A DNA stretch of 64,000 nt. It comes from Chryseobacterium angstadtii (lineage in GTDB: Bacteria > Bacteroidota > Bacteroidia > Flavobacteriales > Weeksellaceae). The translations under genes and the position numbers were made by a program. Position 1 is the first letter of the stretch, and each line of letters starts with the position of its first letter. This document shows positions 50,115 to 59,950 of this stretch, piece by piece. The notes beneath the pieces were generated by a model. The model had not been told where the DNA came from and did no database searches. It saw only the letters and a list, made by a program, of their open reading frames with translations. Location of the stretch: the NCBI RefSeq assembly GCF_001045465.1, contig NZ_LFND01000002.1, positions 124,001 through 188,000 of the forward strand, read 5' to 3'.

Positions 50115-51362
50115 ATGAAAAGAATTCAACTCTCCATCATACTTGCAATTACCGGTTACTCATTATTTACAGCTCAGGTTGGTATTAATAACAGTAATCC
50201 TCTTTCCACATTGGATATCACGGCAGCTAATTCTACGGGAACCACTTCCAATGTAGACGGCATGGTAATTCCCAGAGTAGACAGACAAAGAGCTCAAAGT
50301 ATGAGCGGTACTCCTGTTTCCACGATGATATACGTTAACAGTATTGCCACGGGAACTCAAACAGGAACAGCAGCCAATATAGATGCTGCAGGATATTATT
50401 ATTATAACGGAACAGCATGGATAAAATTAAATCCTCTGGTGAATATTTATACTGCAGATGGTACTTTAAGCGGTGTAAGAACCGTAACGACGAATGGAAA
50501 TTTCCTCAATTTTACCAGCGGAGCCAATAATATAGGTATTACTACAAGCGCAACGGAAGGAAGAATTTCTGCCACCGGCTCTACAAGAGGGACATTATCC
50601 CTGTCCGGCGGTACTTCCTTAGTAGATTCCTTTGTAGACGATGCCAGCGCGGCACAGATCAATTCTTCAGGTACTTCTACAAGATTAAGTATGGGAACTA
50701 CAAATGCTGCGCCTATAGGGCTTAAAACAAACGGAACAGACAAAATGACTATGCTTAGTAACGGAAATATAGGAATAGGTGTAACTGCTCCCAATACAGC
50801 TCTGGAACTAAGTTCAGGAACGGCAAACACATCAGGTTTAAGATTCACCAACCTTACTTCTGCGTCACCCATAAACATGGGCCAGGCTTTGGGCGTGGAT
50901 TCCAGCGGAAATATAATAACGGTTGCTAACCCGAGTCCTACCAATGTAAGTACATCTTCAGTGAACAGCACATCTGCTGCCAACTTTAACGTGAACGATC
51001 TTGCTGCGACTATCGTAACCGGAACATCACAGACCATTAATATTCCAACCGGAGGAAAAGCCTTATTCATTAATTTCATGCTTGGTGTAGATTATACAAC
51101 CAATCCTGCCGGAGGCGGACAGGCTTATTATGAAGCAAGATTGTATATAGACGGTGTGGCAACAGACTGCTACATGCGTACTCAGGAAATCGGAGTGAGT
51201 GCCAATGCTTTTTTCAGCATCAGTACCATTAAATTTCTTACCGCAGGAAACCATACCATTGATGTAAGAATGCAGAGAACATTCAACAACGGAACCACTT
51301 CCGGGGCCAATATAACCTGTTCTCCGCTTTCAATTTCGTTTAATGCCTCTTATCTTAACTAA
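50115..51362 (+). CDS. secreted adhesin-like protein, family 1, copy 2
   Basis: A 415-residue paralog of the previous gene product, 73 bases downstream. Signal peptide ends LFTAQ. Conserved blocks include VGINNSNPLSTLDI, MVIPRVDRQRAQSM and the C-terminal GKALFINFMLGVDY region; the central S/T/G-rich part diverges most. This pattern fits recent tandem duplication with diversification of the middle (inference). No T9SS sorting domain. Function unknown. Confidence 0.85.
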   Translation: MKRIQLSIILAITGYSLFTAQVGINNSNPLSTLDITAANSTGTTSNVDGMVIPRVDRQRAQSMSGTPVSTMIYVNSIATGTQTGTAANIDAAGYYYYNGTAWIKLNPLVNIYTADGTLSGVRTVTTNGNFLNFTSGANNIGITTSATEGRISATGSTRGTLSLSGGTSLVDSFVDDASAAQINSSGTSTRLSMGTTNAAPIGLKTNGTDKMTMLSNGNIGIGVTAPNTALELSSGTANTSGLRFTNLTSASPINMGQALGVDSSGNIITVANPSPTNVSTSSVNSTSAANFNVNDLAATIVTGTSQTINIPTGGKALFINFMLGVDYTTNPAGGGQAYYEARLYIDGVATDCYMRTQEIGVSANAFFSISTIKFLTAGNHTIDVRMQRTFNNGTTSGANITCSPLSISFNASYLN

Positions 51363-51422
51363 ATATAGAACAGATAAGATATGGCAATGGTGAAAATTAA
51401 TCATTATCTTAAATCACTACTC

Positions 51423-52670
51423 ATGAAAAAAATTCAAATCTCAATCATACTTTTAGCCGCAAATATTTCGCTTGCTATGGCGCAAGTTGGTATAAACACT
51501 ACTACGCCTGCTTCTACACTGGATATTATTGCAAAAAATGCAACAGGCACCACCACCAATGTGGACGGCTTATTAATTCCTCGAGTGGACAGAGAAAGAG
51601 CACAAAGCATGACAGGTGTTCCCAATTCCACAATGGTTTATATCAATAGCATTGCTACGGGTACATTGGCTGGGACTGCTGTAAACATAGACGCTACCGG
51701 ATACTATTATTTCAATGGAACCGTTTGGGCGAAAATAGATCCTTCTATCAATATCTATACTTCTGACGGGACTTTACCGACAGCAAGAACGGTAACCACG
51801 AACGGAAATACGCTGAGTTTCGTAAACTCAACAAGTACCATAGGAATTGCAACAGGCACCACCCAGGCGATACTTTCTGCAGCCGGATCTGCAAGAGGGT
51901 CCAACACTCTATTAGGAGGATCTGCCAGACTTGACATGTTTGTAGATAATGCCAGTGTAGCTCAGATTAATTCCTTTGGAAATTCAACCAAACTGAGCGT
52001 CGGAACGGTTAATGCTACTCCATTTGCCTTAAAAACAAACGGAACAGACAGGATGACGGTATTAAGCAACGGAAATCTTGGCATAGGAACCACAACCCCC
52101 AATGCAAGATTTGAAGTGGCTTCAGGTACTGCCAACGTTTCGGGAGTACGTTTAACCAATCTTACTTCTGCTGCTCCCATCGGTACAGGACAGTCTATCG
52201 GAGTGGATGCTACCGGGAATATAATTACGGTTGCCAATCCGGCTCCTGCCAGTATCAATACAGCAACAGTAAACAGTACTACCGGTGCCGATTATAACGT
52301 AAACGACCTTGGAGCAACAATAGTAACGGGAACATCCCAATCTATTACAATTCCTGCAGGTGGTAAAGCTTTATTTATCAATTTTATGCTGGGAATAGAT
52401 TATGTGGGTACCCCTGCCGGAGGTGGTGCGGCTACTTATGAAGCAAGACTCTATATCGACGGGGTTGCAACGGACTGCTATCTCCGTGTTCAAGAAGCTT
52501 CAGCCGGAGCCAATACACAATTTACCATCAATACGGTAAAGTTCCTTACGGCGGGCAATCATACTTTAGATGTAAGAATGACCAGACCTATCAACAACGG
52601 AACAACTTCCGGTGCCAATATGCCTTGCCGTCCGATTTCAATGTCTTTTAATGCTTCGTATATCAATTAA
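51423..52670 (+). CDS. secreted adhesin-like protein, family 1, copy 3
   Basis: A 415-residue third paralog; ATG at 51423 (MKKIQISIILLA...) starts the signal peptide, ending LAMAQ, while the frame extends to 51381. It keeps VGINTTTPASTLDI, LLIPRVDRERAQSM and the C-terminal GKALFINFMLGIDY domain. A terminator follows, so the three genes probably form one transcript driven from upstream of 48782. Function unknown. Confidence 0.85.
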   Translation: MKKIQISIILLAANISLAMAQVGINTTTPASTLDIIAKNATGTTTNVDGLLIPRVDRERAQSMTGVPNSTMVYINSIATGTLAGTAVNIDATGYYYFNGTVWAKIDPSINIYTSDGTLPTARTVTTNGNTLSFVNSTSTIGIATGTTQAILSAAGSARGSNTLLGGSARLDMFVDNASVAQINSFGNSTKLSVGTVNATPFALKTNGTDRMTVLSNGNLGIGTTTPNARFEVASGTANVSGVRLTNLTSAAPIGTGQSIGVDATGNIITVANPAPASINTATVNSTTGADYNVNDLGATIVTGTSQSITIPAGGKALFINFMLGIDYVGTPAGGGAATYEARLYIDGVATDCYLRVQEASAGANTQFTINTVKFLTAGNHTLDVRMTRPINNGTTSGANMPCRPISMSFNASYIN

Positions 52671-52694
52671 ACGATTCATTTTTTATTACATACA

Positions 52695-52724
52695 AAACTC
52701 GCAGAAAATCTGCGAGTTTTTTTG
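52695..52724 (+). terminator. terminator after family 1 triplet
   Basis: Perfect stem aaactcgcaga/tctgcgagttt with a 4-base loop followed by T residues; also symmetrical enough to act for the convergent gene ending at 52756. Confidence 0.9.
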
Positions 52725-52755
52725 GTCAGGTCTTTCAAGTGCGTCTAATTTTATT

Positions 52756-54072
52756 TTACTCTTTTATGAATTTGAAACTCTGTGAAATTTCCCCTTTCAC
52801 GAAAATCTGCAGAATATAATTCCCTTTTGATAAAGAAGAAACATCCATTCTGTCTACCACAACACTGTCTGTTTTTACTTTCTGACCTGCCATATTGTAT
52901 ATTTCCACCTTCTCTATTTTTTTGGATCCTTTGAAATAAAGAACCTCTTTTACAGGGTTTGGATAAATGGAAAACTGAGTATTATCTTTTGTACTTTCAT
53001 TCGTAGAAAGCTGTATTTTCGAAAGATCCAGATAAAATGCAACAATCTGGTTGGATGCATTCGTTCCTATTCCGGCAATTCTTCTTCCATCCTGAGAAAT
53101 GGCAAGAGGAAGAGACATGGTAACTCCCTGCGTATTGATCCCCATATTTACGGCATAGTCATTCAGATTCACACGCCCTCCTCCGGAAGTCCATATAAAG
53201 CCTTCTCCAGACATCGGAGGTGCCGCAAACGCTCTGAAAAACCCGACTACTTTATTACCGTCGGCAGAGATTCCGGTTGCTCCCCCTCTGAAGAAGGCTG
53301 AGGAATTTGGATGAGTGATGTATGTAAGACCGTTTACACTGTTCCATACGTATGGATTAGGCATTGCGGATCCTATAATTGTTGTTCCATCGGCAGATAC
53401 ATCTCCTGCTTCTCCTACGTATCCGCCATTATTGTCTGTAATATAACTTTCAGTTCCGTTTACCCACTTGGCACCGCTTCTGGTTCCGTTGTCCTGATCC
53501 TGCCACCCGACAATCACTGAACCGTCTCCATTAATGGCATTTGCTCTGGAACTTCTCCCTGAAACCATACTCCCAAGATCGGTCACTCCGTTTACGGCAT
53601 CCCATTTTACGGCATGAGCGTTTCCCGCAGTCAGCCATCCCAGCCCTACGATTGTATTTCCGTCTGAGGTCATTCCCCATGTAGAACTTACATGTCCGTC
53701 CCAGCCCGTAGGAACAAGCCCTCCATGATTGCTCCAGGAAGAGGAAGCTGTATTGTAAGTAGAGATTTCATTAAACCCTGTTCCGACATTGGTGGTGGAA
53801 GAACCTATTTTGGTACCATCGGCTGTAATGAGAGTTCTTCCTGCAGCGGGATATCCATTAGAAATAGAGCCTATCTGAACGAGGCCGTTGATCTCATCCC
53901 ATTTGAAAATCTGCCCGGCACTGGTATGCATGCTTACAATTCCCCCATCAGAAATACCTCCTACGGTATAGTTTCCGACAGCCATCACAGTCAGTTGAGC
54001 TTTTGAAAATAAAAATCCAACTACACAACAAGCATATAAAGCTTTTATTGAAATTTTGTAAATCTTTTTCAT
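52756..54072 (-). CDS. T9SS-secreted HAF-repeat protein
   Basis: A 438-residue exported protein (signal ending FSKAQ). Residues ~30-340 are HAF-type repeats, beta-propeller-like units with the recurrent pattern GAKWVNGTESYI, VSADGTTIIGSAMPN and AVKWDAVNGVTDLGSM. The last ~80 residues form a type A T9SS sorting domain (FSIYPNPVKEVLYFKG, YNMAGQKVK, KGNYILQI, terminal KFIKE). It is divergent from the TPR/AraC regulator gene. HAF-repeat proteins are extracellular but of unknown role. Confidence 0.88.
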   Translation of the reverse strand: MKKIYKISIKALYACCVVGFLFSKAQLTVMAVGNYTVGGISDGGIVSMHTSAGQIFKWDEINGLVQIGSISNGYPAAGRTLITADGTKIGSSTTNVGTGFNEISTYNTASSSWSNHGGLVPTGWDGHVSSTWGMTSDGNTIVGLGWLTAGNAHAVKWDAVNGVTDLGSMVSGRSSRANAINGDGSVIVGWQDQDNGTRSGAKWVNGTESYITDNNGGYVGEAGDVSADGTTIIGSAMPNPYVWNSVNGLTYITHPNSSAFFRGGATGISADGNKVVGFFRAFAAPPMSGEGFIWTSGGGRVNLNDYAVNMGINTQGVTMSLPLAISQDGRRIAGIGTNASNQIVAFYLDLSKIQLSTNESTKDNTQFSIYPNPVKEVLYFKGSKKIEKVEIYNMAGQKVKTDSVVVDRMDVSSLSKGNYILQIFVKGEISQSFKFIKE

Positions 54073-54221
54073 AATTATTTATGGTTAACATTTTGAATTG
54101 GCTGAAACAATATTAATATTATATTTGTGTTTTTTAAAAAGTTTGGCTTACATAATTCATGAAATTCAAAAGAATTAAAAATATAAATCATTAAAAATCA
54201 ACCTTATAACCATCATCTATT

Positions 54222-55865
54222 TTGAGGACCCATCAGCAGGAAATTGTAAGAAAAAATGAAAAAAAATTATTCCCCTGCCAGAGCAATCTGGTCCAAACCA
54301 TCCGGTTTCTGCTCATTATTTTCTGTTCGGTTTTAATGAAAGGACAGTCTGGTCCGGATTTCAGTATTTTGGCAGACAAAGCTTTTCAAAAACTCTATCA
54401 GAATCCTGATGACTGCATCAGCTATTCGCAAAGCCTTCTCATCAGCGATCAGAATCCTGAGCACCGGGTAGTATTGCAGAATATCATTTCTCAGGCTTAT
54501 GCTATGAAAGGAGATTATGTGCAGTCTGTTAATATCTATAGTCAGAAGGACGATACTAAGGAAAAAGAAAATCAGTCTTTTTTTATACAGGCCGCCGGCG
54601 ATTACAATCTTGCCGATCAGTATCAGAATCTGGATCTCTACAGCCAGTCCCAGCGAATCATTACCGGAATTTTGGCAGATAACAAACTGCTAAAAGGTGA
54701 CAATCCGAGAATGAACGCCATTACTGCCAAGCTTTATCAGCTCCAGGCCATTAATTTCGGGATTAACAGGAATCTCAACGAAGCTCTTGAAAGCCTCGGC
54801 AAAAGTGACCGGTATCTCGGGCCTCATAATCAGGAAAATCAGATCCTGGAGATAGAAAACAGGATTTTCAAGGCTTCTTATTTATTAAGGCAAAATAAAC
54901 AGGAGGAAGCCAAACATCTTCTGGAATCTACCCTTCTCCTTGCAGAAAAGAATACGGATTATTACTTTTTACAGGCATTAGTCTATGAAAATTTATCACG
55001 TTATTATTTTTTAAAAGAAGATTATGACAAAGCCTCCGAAATTCTTGAAAAAGGACTTTCCAGGATTGAAAGCCTGCCTTATAACCAGCTTAAAGCAAGG
55101 ATTTATGAATCTCTTTCCAGAAATTTTTTTGCGCTTCATCATGATGAAAAATACCATCAGTACAACAAGCTTTATACAGAGCTCCGAACCCAACTGGATT
55201 CCAATACCAAAGAAGGTATCCGCTATATTGTAAAACTGGTGGAAACCAATCAGATTAATAATTTAGAATTTCAGAAGCAAAAGCAGACAAAGAAGGTTCT
55301 TTTGATATCTGCGGGTATTATCACTATTATTTTAAGCCTTCTCATTTATTTTTTAATGTTAAGAAGCAGTCATAAAGATCTAAAAAAGCAGTCGGAGTTT
55401 TTTCAAAAACAAAAGGAACAGGAGCTGAAAACAGGACCAAAGCCATCTGAGGAGATTAATTCCGGAAATAAAACCTCCGAAAAAGATCCGAATAAAATTT
55501 CAAAGGAAAAAGAGGACGAAATTCTCCAAAAACTGGAAGAATGGGAAAAACAGCAACGGTATCTGGATAAAAGCATGAGTCTTTCGGTACTATCTTCTCA
55601 AATGGGTGTCAATACAAAATATCTTTCCGAAGTCATCAACAGCAGTAAGGGTAAAAACTTCAACAGTTATATCAATGAATTAAGAATCAATCATATTGCG
55701 CGTCTTCTGAGAACAGATCCCGTTTATCTTAATTACAAGGTGAGTTATCTGGCTGAATATTCAGGGTTTTCTTCGCACAGTGCATTTACAACGGTCTTTA
55801 AATCTGTGACGGGTATGTCGCCCAATATTTATATCCGCGAAATCAGTAAAAACAGTGCATCATGA
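54222..55865 (+). CDS. membrane TPR protein with C-terminal AraC DNA-binding domain
   Basis: A 547-residue one-component sensor-regulator. A signal-anchor lies at ~25-40, tetratricopeptide-type repeats span ~50-340, a transmembrane helix is at ~355-378, and after a charged coiled segment the AraC helix-turn-helix domain fills ~450-547 (SLSVLSSQMGVNTKYLSEVIN, VSYLAEYSGFSSHSAFTTVFK). Such architecture puts a periplasmic TPR sensor over a cytoplasmic DNA-binding domain. Its neighbours are two triplets of secreted proteins, the obvious candidate targets (inference). The start overlaps nothing; the next gene overlaps its stop by 4 bases (ATGA). Confidence 0.9.
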   Translation: MRTHQQEIVRKNEKKLFPCQSNLVQTIRFLLIIFCSVLMKGQSGPDFSILADKAFQKLYQNPDDCISYSQSLLISDQNPEHRVVLQNIISQAYAMKGDYVQSVNIYSQKDDTKEKENQSFFIQAAGDYNLADQYQNLDLYSQSQRIITGILADNKLLKGDNPRMNAITAKLYQLQAINFGINRNLNEALESLGKSDRYLGPHNQENQILEIENRIFKASYLLRQNKQEEAKHLLESTLLLAEKNTDYYFLQALVYENLSRYYFLKEDYDKASEILEKGLSRIESLPYNQLKARIYESLSRNFFALHHDEKYHQYNKLYTELRTQLDSNTKEGIRYIVKLVETNQINNLEFQKQKQTKKVLLISAGIITIILSLLIYFLMLRSSHKDLKKQSEFFQKQKEQELKTGPKPSEEINSGNKTSEKDPNKISKEKEDEILQKLEEWEKQQRYLDKSMSLSVLSSQMGVNTKYLSEVINSSKGKNFNSYINELRINHIARLLRTDPVYLNYKVSYLAEYSGFSSHSAFTTVFKSVTGMSPNIYIREISKNSAS

Positions 55866-57004
55866 AAATTATCTCAAAAATTATTACAGGATTTTTCCTG
55901 GGTCTCTGTCTTTCAGCTTCCGCACAACCGGTTTCTTTTGATTCACTGATGAAAAAAGCCCGTCTTGAAATCTACGACAATCCAGCCCACACGATCCACA
56001 TAGGGAAAAATCTGCTTCAACAAGAAAAAGACATTCACCGGAAAATCAGTATTTATCAGCTTCTTTCTACGGCCTATATTGCGAAAAGAGATTTCGACCA
56101 GTCTCTGCAGTATCTTTTAAAAGCTAAGGAGACAGCAGAAAAAACAAATGATCCGAAAATACGGACCAGCGTCCTGATTTCTGCTGCCATTCAGTACCAG
56201 CAGATGGAACTTTTCAGTAAAAGCCTTGAAACTCTTAACGAAGCCGATCAGTATCTTGACCAGCTTCCGGATCATCTTCAGGAAAAACACATCGAAAAAG
56301 CAAGGAGCTTTGCGATCCGGGGGATGATTTATAAAAGCCAGTCGAATTCTGAGATTGCCCTTGAAAAATTCCTGATTTCTATTGAGAATTTTGATAAAAC
56401 CCAACATAAACATCTTACGTATTCCAATATGAGCGTGGTTTATTATAATATCGGTTATTGCTATCTTAATCTCAATCAGCCGGAAAAAGCGCATGAAGCA
56501 TTCGTACAATCTGCAAATTATGCCCGAAAGAACAAAGCGAAAAGCCTGGAAGCCTTTGCTTTAAAAGGTATGGCAGAAATGTACAAACAGAAAAAGGAGA
56601 ATGAGACAGCTCTCCATTTGCTTATCAGAGCTGAAGATCTCAGCAGAAATACGGGTGACCTTATCCTCAACGAAGGTATTTATAAAGAAATGTCTGAAAA
56701 TTATCTGGCTATGGGAAAACCTCATCTTTATCAAATCTACAGCCGGAAATATTTTGAAATGCGTTTTCAGAGAGAGCAGAATGAGCTGAGCTCCATCAAC
56801 CATTCTATTAACGAACACAATAAGGAAACTCTGAAAAAAAGTACTGCAATGAAAACCCGGTATCATTATTTTACGGGAATTATTTCAGGTATTGGCTGTC
56901 TTATCATTGTTCTACTGCTTTTTTTAGTTCTGAAGCTCAGAAAACGGAACCTTCTGTATAAAAAAGAGATCCATGAACTGATCCAATCGAAGACAACAGA
57001 TTAA
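55862..57004 (+). CDS. membrane TPR protein without DNA-binding domain
   Basis: A 380-residue companion of the preceding regulator, starting within its stop codon (ATGA overlap), so translational coupling is likely. It has a signal (~1-21, ending SASAQ), TPR-like repeats (~30-320), a transmembrane helix (~337-360) and a short cytoplasmic tail of ~20 residues, but no helix-turn-helix domain. It resembles the sensor half of the regulator. It may form a heterodimer or act as a decoy for the full-length protein (inference). Confidence 0.88.
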   Translation: MKIISKIITGFFLGLCLSASAQPVSFDSLMKKARLEIYDNPAHTIHIGKNLLQQEKDIHRKISIYQLLSTAYIAKRDFDQSLQYLLKAKETAEKTNDPKIRTSVLISAAIQYQQMELFSKSLETLNEADQYLDQLPDHLQEKHIEKARSFAIRGMIYKSQSNSEIALEKFLISIENFDKTQHKHLTYSNMSVVYYNIGYCYLNLNQPEKAHEAFVQSANYARKNKAKSLEAFALKGMAEMYKQKKENETALHLLIRAEDLSRNTGDLILNEGIYKEMSENYLAMGKPHLYQIYSRKYFEMRFQREQNELSSINHSINEHNKETLKKSTAMKTRYHYFTGIISGIGCLIIVLLLFLVLKLRKRNLLYKKEIHELIQSKTTD

Positions 57005-57306
57005 CTGGTCCGGGAGCAGCATCCAATAATCCATAGAAAAATCTACAATACAATCATCTACAATTCACAAAACCAAGCATTTAAACAAAGGTATAAATAC
57101 AGAAACAAGTATGTTTAAACTTTTTTAAAAAAAACAAAAACCAAATGATGATTGATCTCGTATATGCCTAAAAGATCCTTACTTAAAAAATTAAATAAAC
57201 ATCATAAAATCATTTAAAGTGATTTTTATTCAAAATAATTAAAAAAATTAAGTAAAAAATCAATCATCGGAATATTTTTTGATAAATTTAAATAAAATTA
57301 GAACCA

Positions 57307-58098
57307 ATGAAGAACACGAATTTTATTACACCTTTTTTATTCGCAGGATTTTTATTTGTTGAGGCACAGGTAGGAATTGGAATAACTTCTCCTGACGTGA
57401 ATGCCGGTTTAGATGTGACAAGCTCCAATAAAGGAGTCCTCCTGCCTCGAGTAGCTCTTATTTCAACCAACAATGCTTCTCCGCTTTCCGCTCATGTAGC
57501 GGGAATGAGCGTGTACAATACGGCTACGAATACTACAGTGGCGGCCAGTCCGGTATATCCCGGGGAGTATTATAATGACGGGACTCAATGGCTCAGAAAA
57601 TCCACATGGAATGATGTAAGAATGGTTACCGGAGGAGGTATAACCGATGCTATTTCTCTGACCACAGCAGATGTTGTTGCCCAGACTGCATCAACCACTA
57701 TCCTGAGTACTATTTCTTTTACGCTGGACAGACCGTCAACTGTGGAATTTAACGCCAATGTCTCTACACGGTATACTGCTTCCGGAAGTAATACGACGCC
57801 AATATCAGACGGAGCTGTAAAACTGTGTACAGCCAATTTTCAGTTTACCACAGCCCCGACCGATGTATCTACTACGGCTTTTTTTGGGGATCATTCCACC
57901 TCTTATACCAATTCTCTTTCTTCTGCCAGTACTTCTACGGGAGACATCTATCTGAGTCCATTTGCAATCGTTACACTGCCCGCAGGAAGCTATGTCCTGA
58001 ATTTAAGGGGAATTGTTTTAAGCGGAACGGCTTTCAGGATAGGTTTTGGCGGAGGTACGCGTGATTTGATTCAGATCAGAGCCACTCCTTTACAGTAA
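57307..58098 (+). CDS. secreted protein, family 2, copy 1
   Basis: A 263-residue exported protein with a signal ending FVEAQ. The N-terminal module (VGIGITSPDVNAGLDVTSSN, KGVLLPRVALISTNN, then SAHVAGMSVYNTATN and YPGEYYNDGTQW) is shared with two downstream paralogs and distantly with family 1 (LDIT...LIPRV). The C-terminal half is a beta-rich, threonine-rich domain with LDRPSTVEFNANVS and a final IQIRATPLQ. No T9SS tail. The 302-base gap upstream (57005-57306) is very AT-rich; no gene or clear promoter could be seen there. Confidence 0.85.
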   Translation: MKNTNFITPFLFAGFLFVEAQVGIGITSPDVNAGLDVTSSNKGVLLPRVALISTNNASPLSAHVAGMSVYNTATNTTVAASPVYPGEYYNDGTQWLRKSTWNDVRMVTGGGITDAISLTTADVVAQTASTTILSTISFTLDRPSTVEFNANVSTRYTASGSNTTPISDGAVKLCTANFQFTTAPTDVSTTAFFGDHSTSYTNSLSSASTSTGDIYLSPFAIVTLPAGSYVLNLRGIVLSGTAFRIGFGGGTRDLIQIRATPLQ

Positions 58099-58141
58099 CC
58101 GGAAGGCACTCTATTTTTTAACACCATTACAATATTAAGAT

Positions 58142-58936
58142 ATGAGAAAAATTAAATATACCATTCCTTTTTTTCTGGTTTGCATTTCATCCTATAATGC
58201 TCAGGTAGCCGTAGGATCTGCGAATGCCAATGCCGATGCCCAATTAGATATCACCAATACCAACAAAGGTTTTTTACTGCCCCGCTTAGCATTAACCGCC
58301 ACCAATAATCCAGCTCCTTTAACAGCTCATGTTGCAGGAATGATGGTCTATAATACAGCTACCAATACTTCTGTTGCTGCCAATCCGGTATATCCCGGTG
58401 AATATTATAATGACGGAACTCAGTGGCAGAGAAAATCTGCGCTGAATGATATAAGAATGATCGCGGGAGGTTCTATTACCGATTTACTTTCTCCTACCGC
58501 TGTAGATATTGCAGCAGGCGCTTCGGTTACCACTACTTTAAGTACCTTTTCATTTACATTGGACAGGCCTTCTTCCGTAGAATTCGGTGGAAATATTTCA
58601 ATGTCTTTCAATGTGAATGGTGACAGTACCACTCCCCTGGGAGATTCTTCTGTAAAACTTGTTACCGTGAATTTCGTATTTACAACGGCACCAAGCGGAA
58701 TTGCTGTGAATTCTCCATTTGGAGACGCTACTATGAATTATATGAATACCACAACCGCCAATATAACAACTATTTTAGGGAATTTTTATACGGCTCCTCA
58801 TGCTACCCTTCTGCTGCCGGCAGGAAACTATGTCGTTAATTTAAACGGAACAGCTACCAGCAGTAATGCTTTCAGAGTTACCTATGGCTCCGGTGTGCGG
58901 GATATGGCCATGATTAAAGCAACCCCTACAAAATAA
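58142..58936 (+). CDS. secreted protein, family 2, copy 2
   Basis: A 264-residue paralog, 43 bases after the previous gene. Signal ends SYNAQ. Shared blocks: LDITNTNKGFLLPRLALTAT, APLTAHVAGMMVYNTATN and YPGEYYNDGTQWQRKS; the C-terminal domain ends MAMIKATPTK. Differences between copies concentrate in the C-terminal half. Function unknown. Confidence 0.85.
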   Translation: MRKIKYTIPFFLVCISSYNAQVAVGSANANADAQLDITNTNKGFLLPRLALTATNNPAPLTAHVAGMMVYNTATNTSVAANPVYPGEYYNDGTQWQRKSALNDIRMIAGGSITDLLSPTAVDIAAGASVTTTLSTFSFTLDRPSSVEFGGNISMSFNVNGDSTTPLGDSSVKLVTVNFVFTTAPSGIAVNSPFGDATMNYMNTTTANITTILGNFYTAPHATLLLPAGNYVVNLNGTATSSNAFRVTYGSGVRDMAMIKATPTK

Positions 58937-58972
58937 CAGAAATATTGAATATCAACTATTAAAAAATAATCC

Positions 58973-59788
58973 ATGAAAAATATACTTCCTACAATGATTA
59001 CCTTTCTGGGGATTTCCTCAACAATGACGGCACAAGTGGGAATAGGCCTGGCATCGCCCAATACCAATGCTATGCTGGAAGTAAGCAGCACCAATAAAGG
59101 AGTATTACTTCCGAGAGTTGCCCTTACCGCCACCAATAATCCTTCTCCACTTTCGGCCCATGTTGCAGGAATGACCGTATATAACACTGCCACCAACAGT
59201 TCAGTGGCAGCCAATCCTGTCTATCCGGGAGAATATTACAACGACGGTACCCAATGGCAGAGAAAATCTGCCTGGTTTGAGAAAACAATGATTTCCGGCG
59301 GAACAATAGGCGGAGATGCTCTTGCTTCAATCCCTCTGGATGTTCCGGCCTCTACTACCACCGGAACCATTACTTCTATTACCCTGACTACCCTTTCTTT
59401 TACATTAACCAGAACTTCATTAGTAGAATTCAACTCCAATATCTCTGCGGTTTTCACCAATACAGGTATTGCTCCGGGTGCTACCGGAGCGGGAATAACG
59501 GACAATTCGGTAAAGCTTTGTAATACTTACTATTCGTTTACCGCTGCACCTGCCAGTATTCCAATCAATACGATATTTGGATTGTCTTCAATGTCATATA
59601 TCAACAGTTTCACGACTTTTATCACTACCGGAAACTTCTACCTTGTTCCCCGTTCTACTCTTTTGTTACCTGCCGGAAACTATACGGTAACTTTAAATGG
59701 TTCCGGAGCCAGCGGTACTGCTTTCAGAATAACATTTGGAGTCAGTAACCGCGATACCATCAATATAAGGGCAACTCCGGTGAAATAA
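58973..59788 (+). CDS. secreted protein, family 2, copy 3
   Basis: A 271-residue paralog, 36 bases after copy 2, followed by a terminator. Signal ends TMTAQ. It keeps LEVSSTNKGVLLPRVALTAT, the SAHVAGMTVYNTATN block and YPGEYYNDGTQWQRKS, with an extra ~8 residues (SIPLDVPASTTTGTITSITL region) in the C-terminal half. Together the three genes look like a single transcript of duplicated surface or secreted proteins. Confidence 0.85.
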   Translation: MKNILPTMITFLGISSTMTAQVGIGLASPNTNAMLEVSSTNKGVLLPRVALTATNNPSPLSAHVAGMTVYNTATNSSVAANPVYPGEYYNDGTQWQRKSAWFEKTMISGGTIGGDALASIPLDVPASTTTGTITSITLTTLSFTLTRTSLVEFNSNISAVFTNTGIAPGATGAGITDNSVKLCNTYYSFTAAPASIPINTIFGLSSMSYINSFTTFITTGNFYLVPRSTLLLPAGNYTVTLNGSGASGTAFRITFGVSNRDTINIRATPVK

Positions 59789-59823
59789 GTTTTTACCAAA
59801 ACCAGTTAGTTTTTAATGGTACA

Positions 59824-59856
59824 AAAAAAGAGATGCAGTTTTGCATCTCTTTTTTA
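59824..59856 (+). terminator. terminator after family 2 triplet
   Basis: Perfect stem aaagagatgca/tgcatctcttt with a 4-base loop and a T-tract, 36 bases after the last stop. Confidence 0.92.
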
Positions 59857-59950
59857 TAATAGGGTAAAAAATATCCCCCGATATTTTATTACTTCGTTTA
59901 CGCCTGGAAACTGAAATCTCAAAATGAATAAGATACCAAAGCTGTCATTA

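Noticed and set aside
50447..51079. 210-codon minus-strand frame inside a family 1 gene
   Set aside because: It is antisense to a clear secreted-protein gene with strong paralogs; the length is a by-product of low-complexity, alanine/threonine/valine-rich codons.
59857..59950. second small peptide gene beside the bacteriocin-like gene
   Set aside because: No start codon with a leader-like sequence or reasonable length was found in this stretch.
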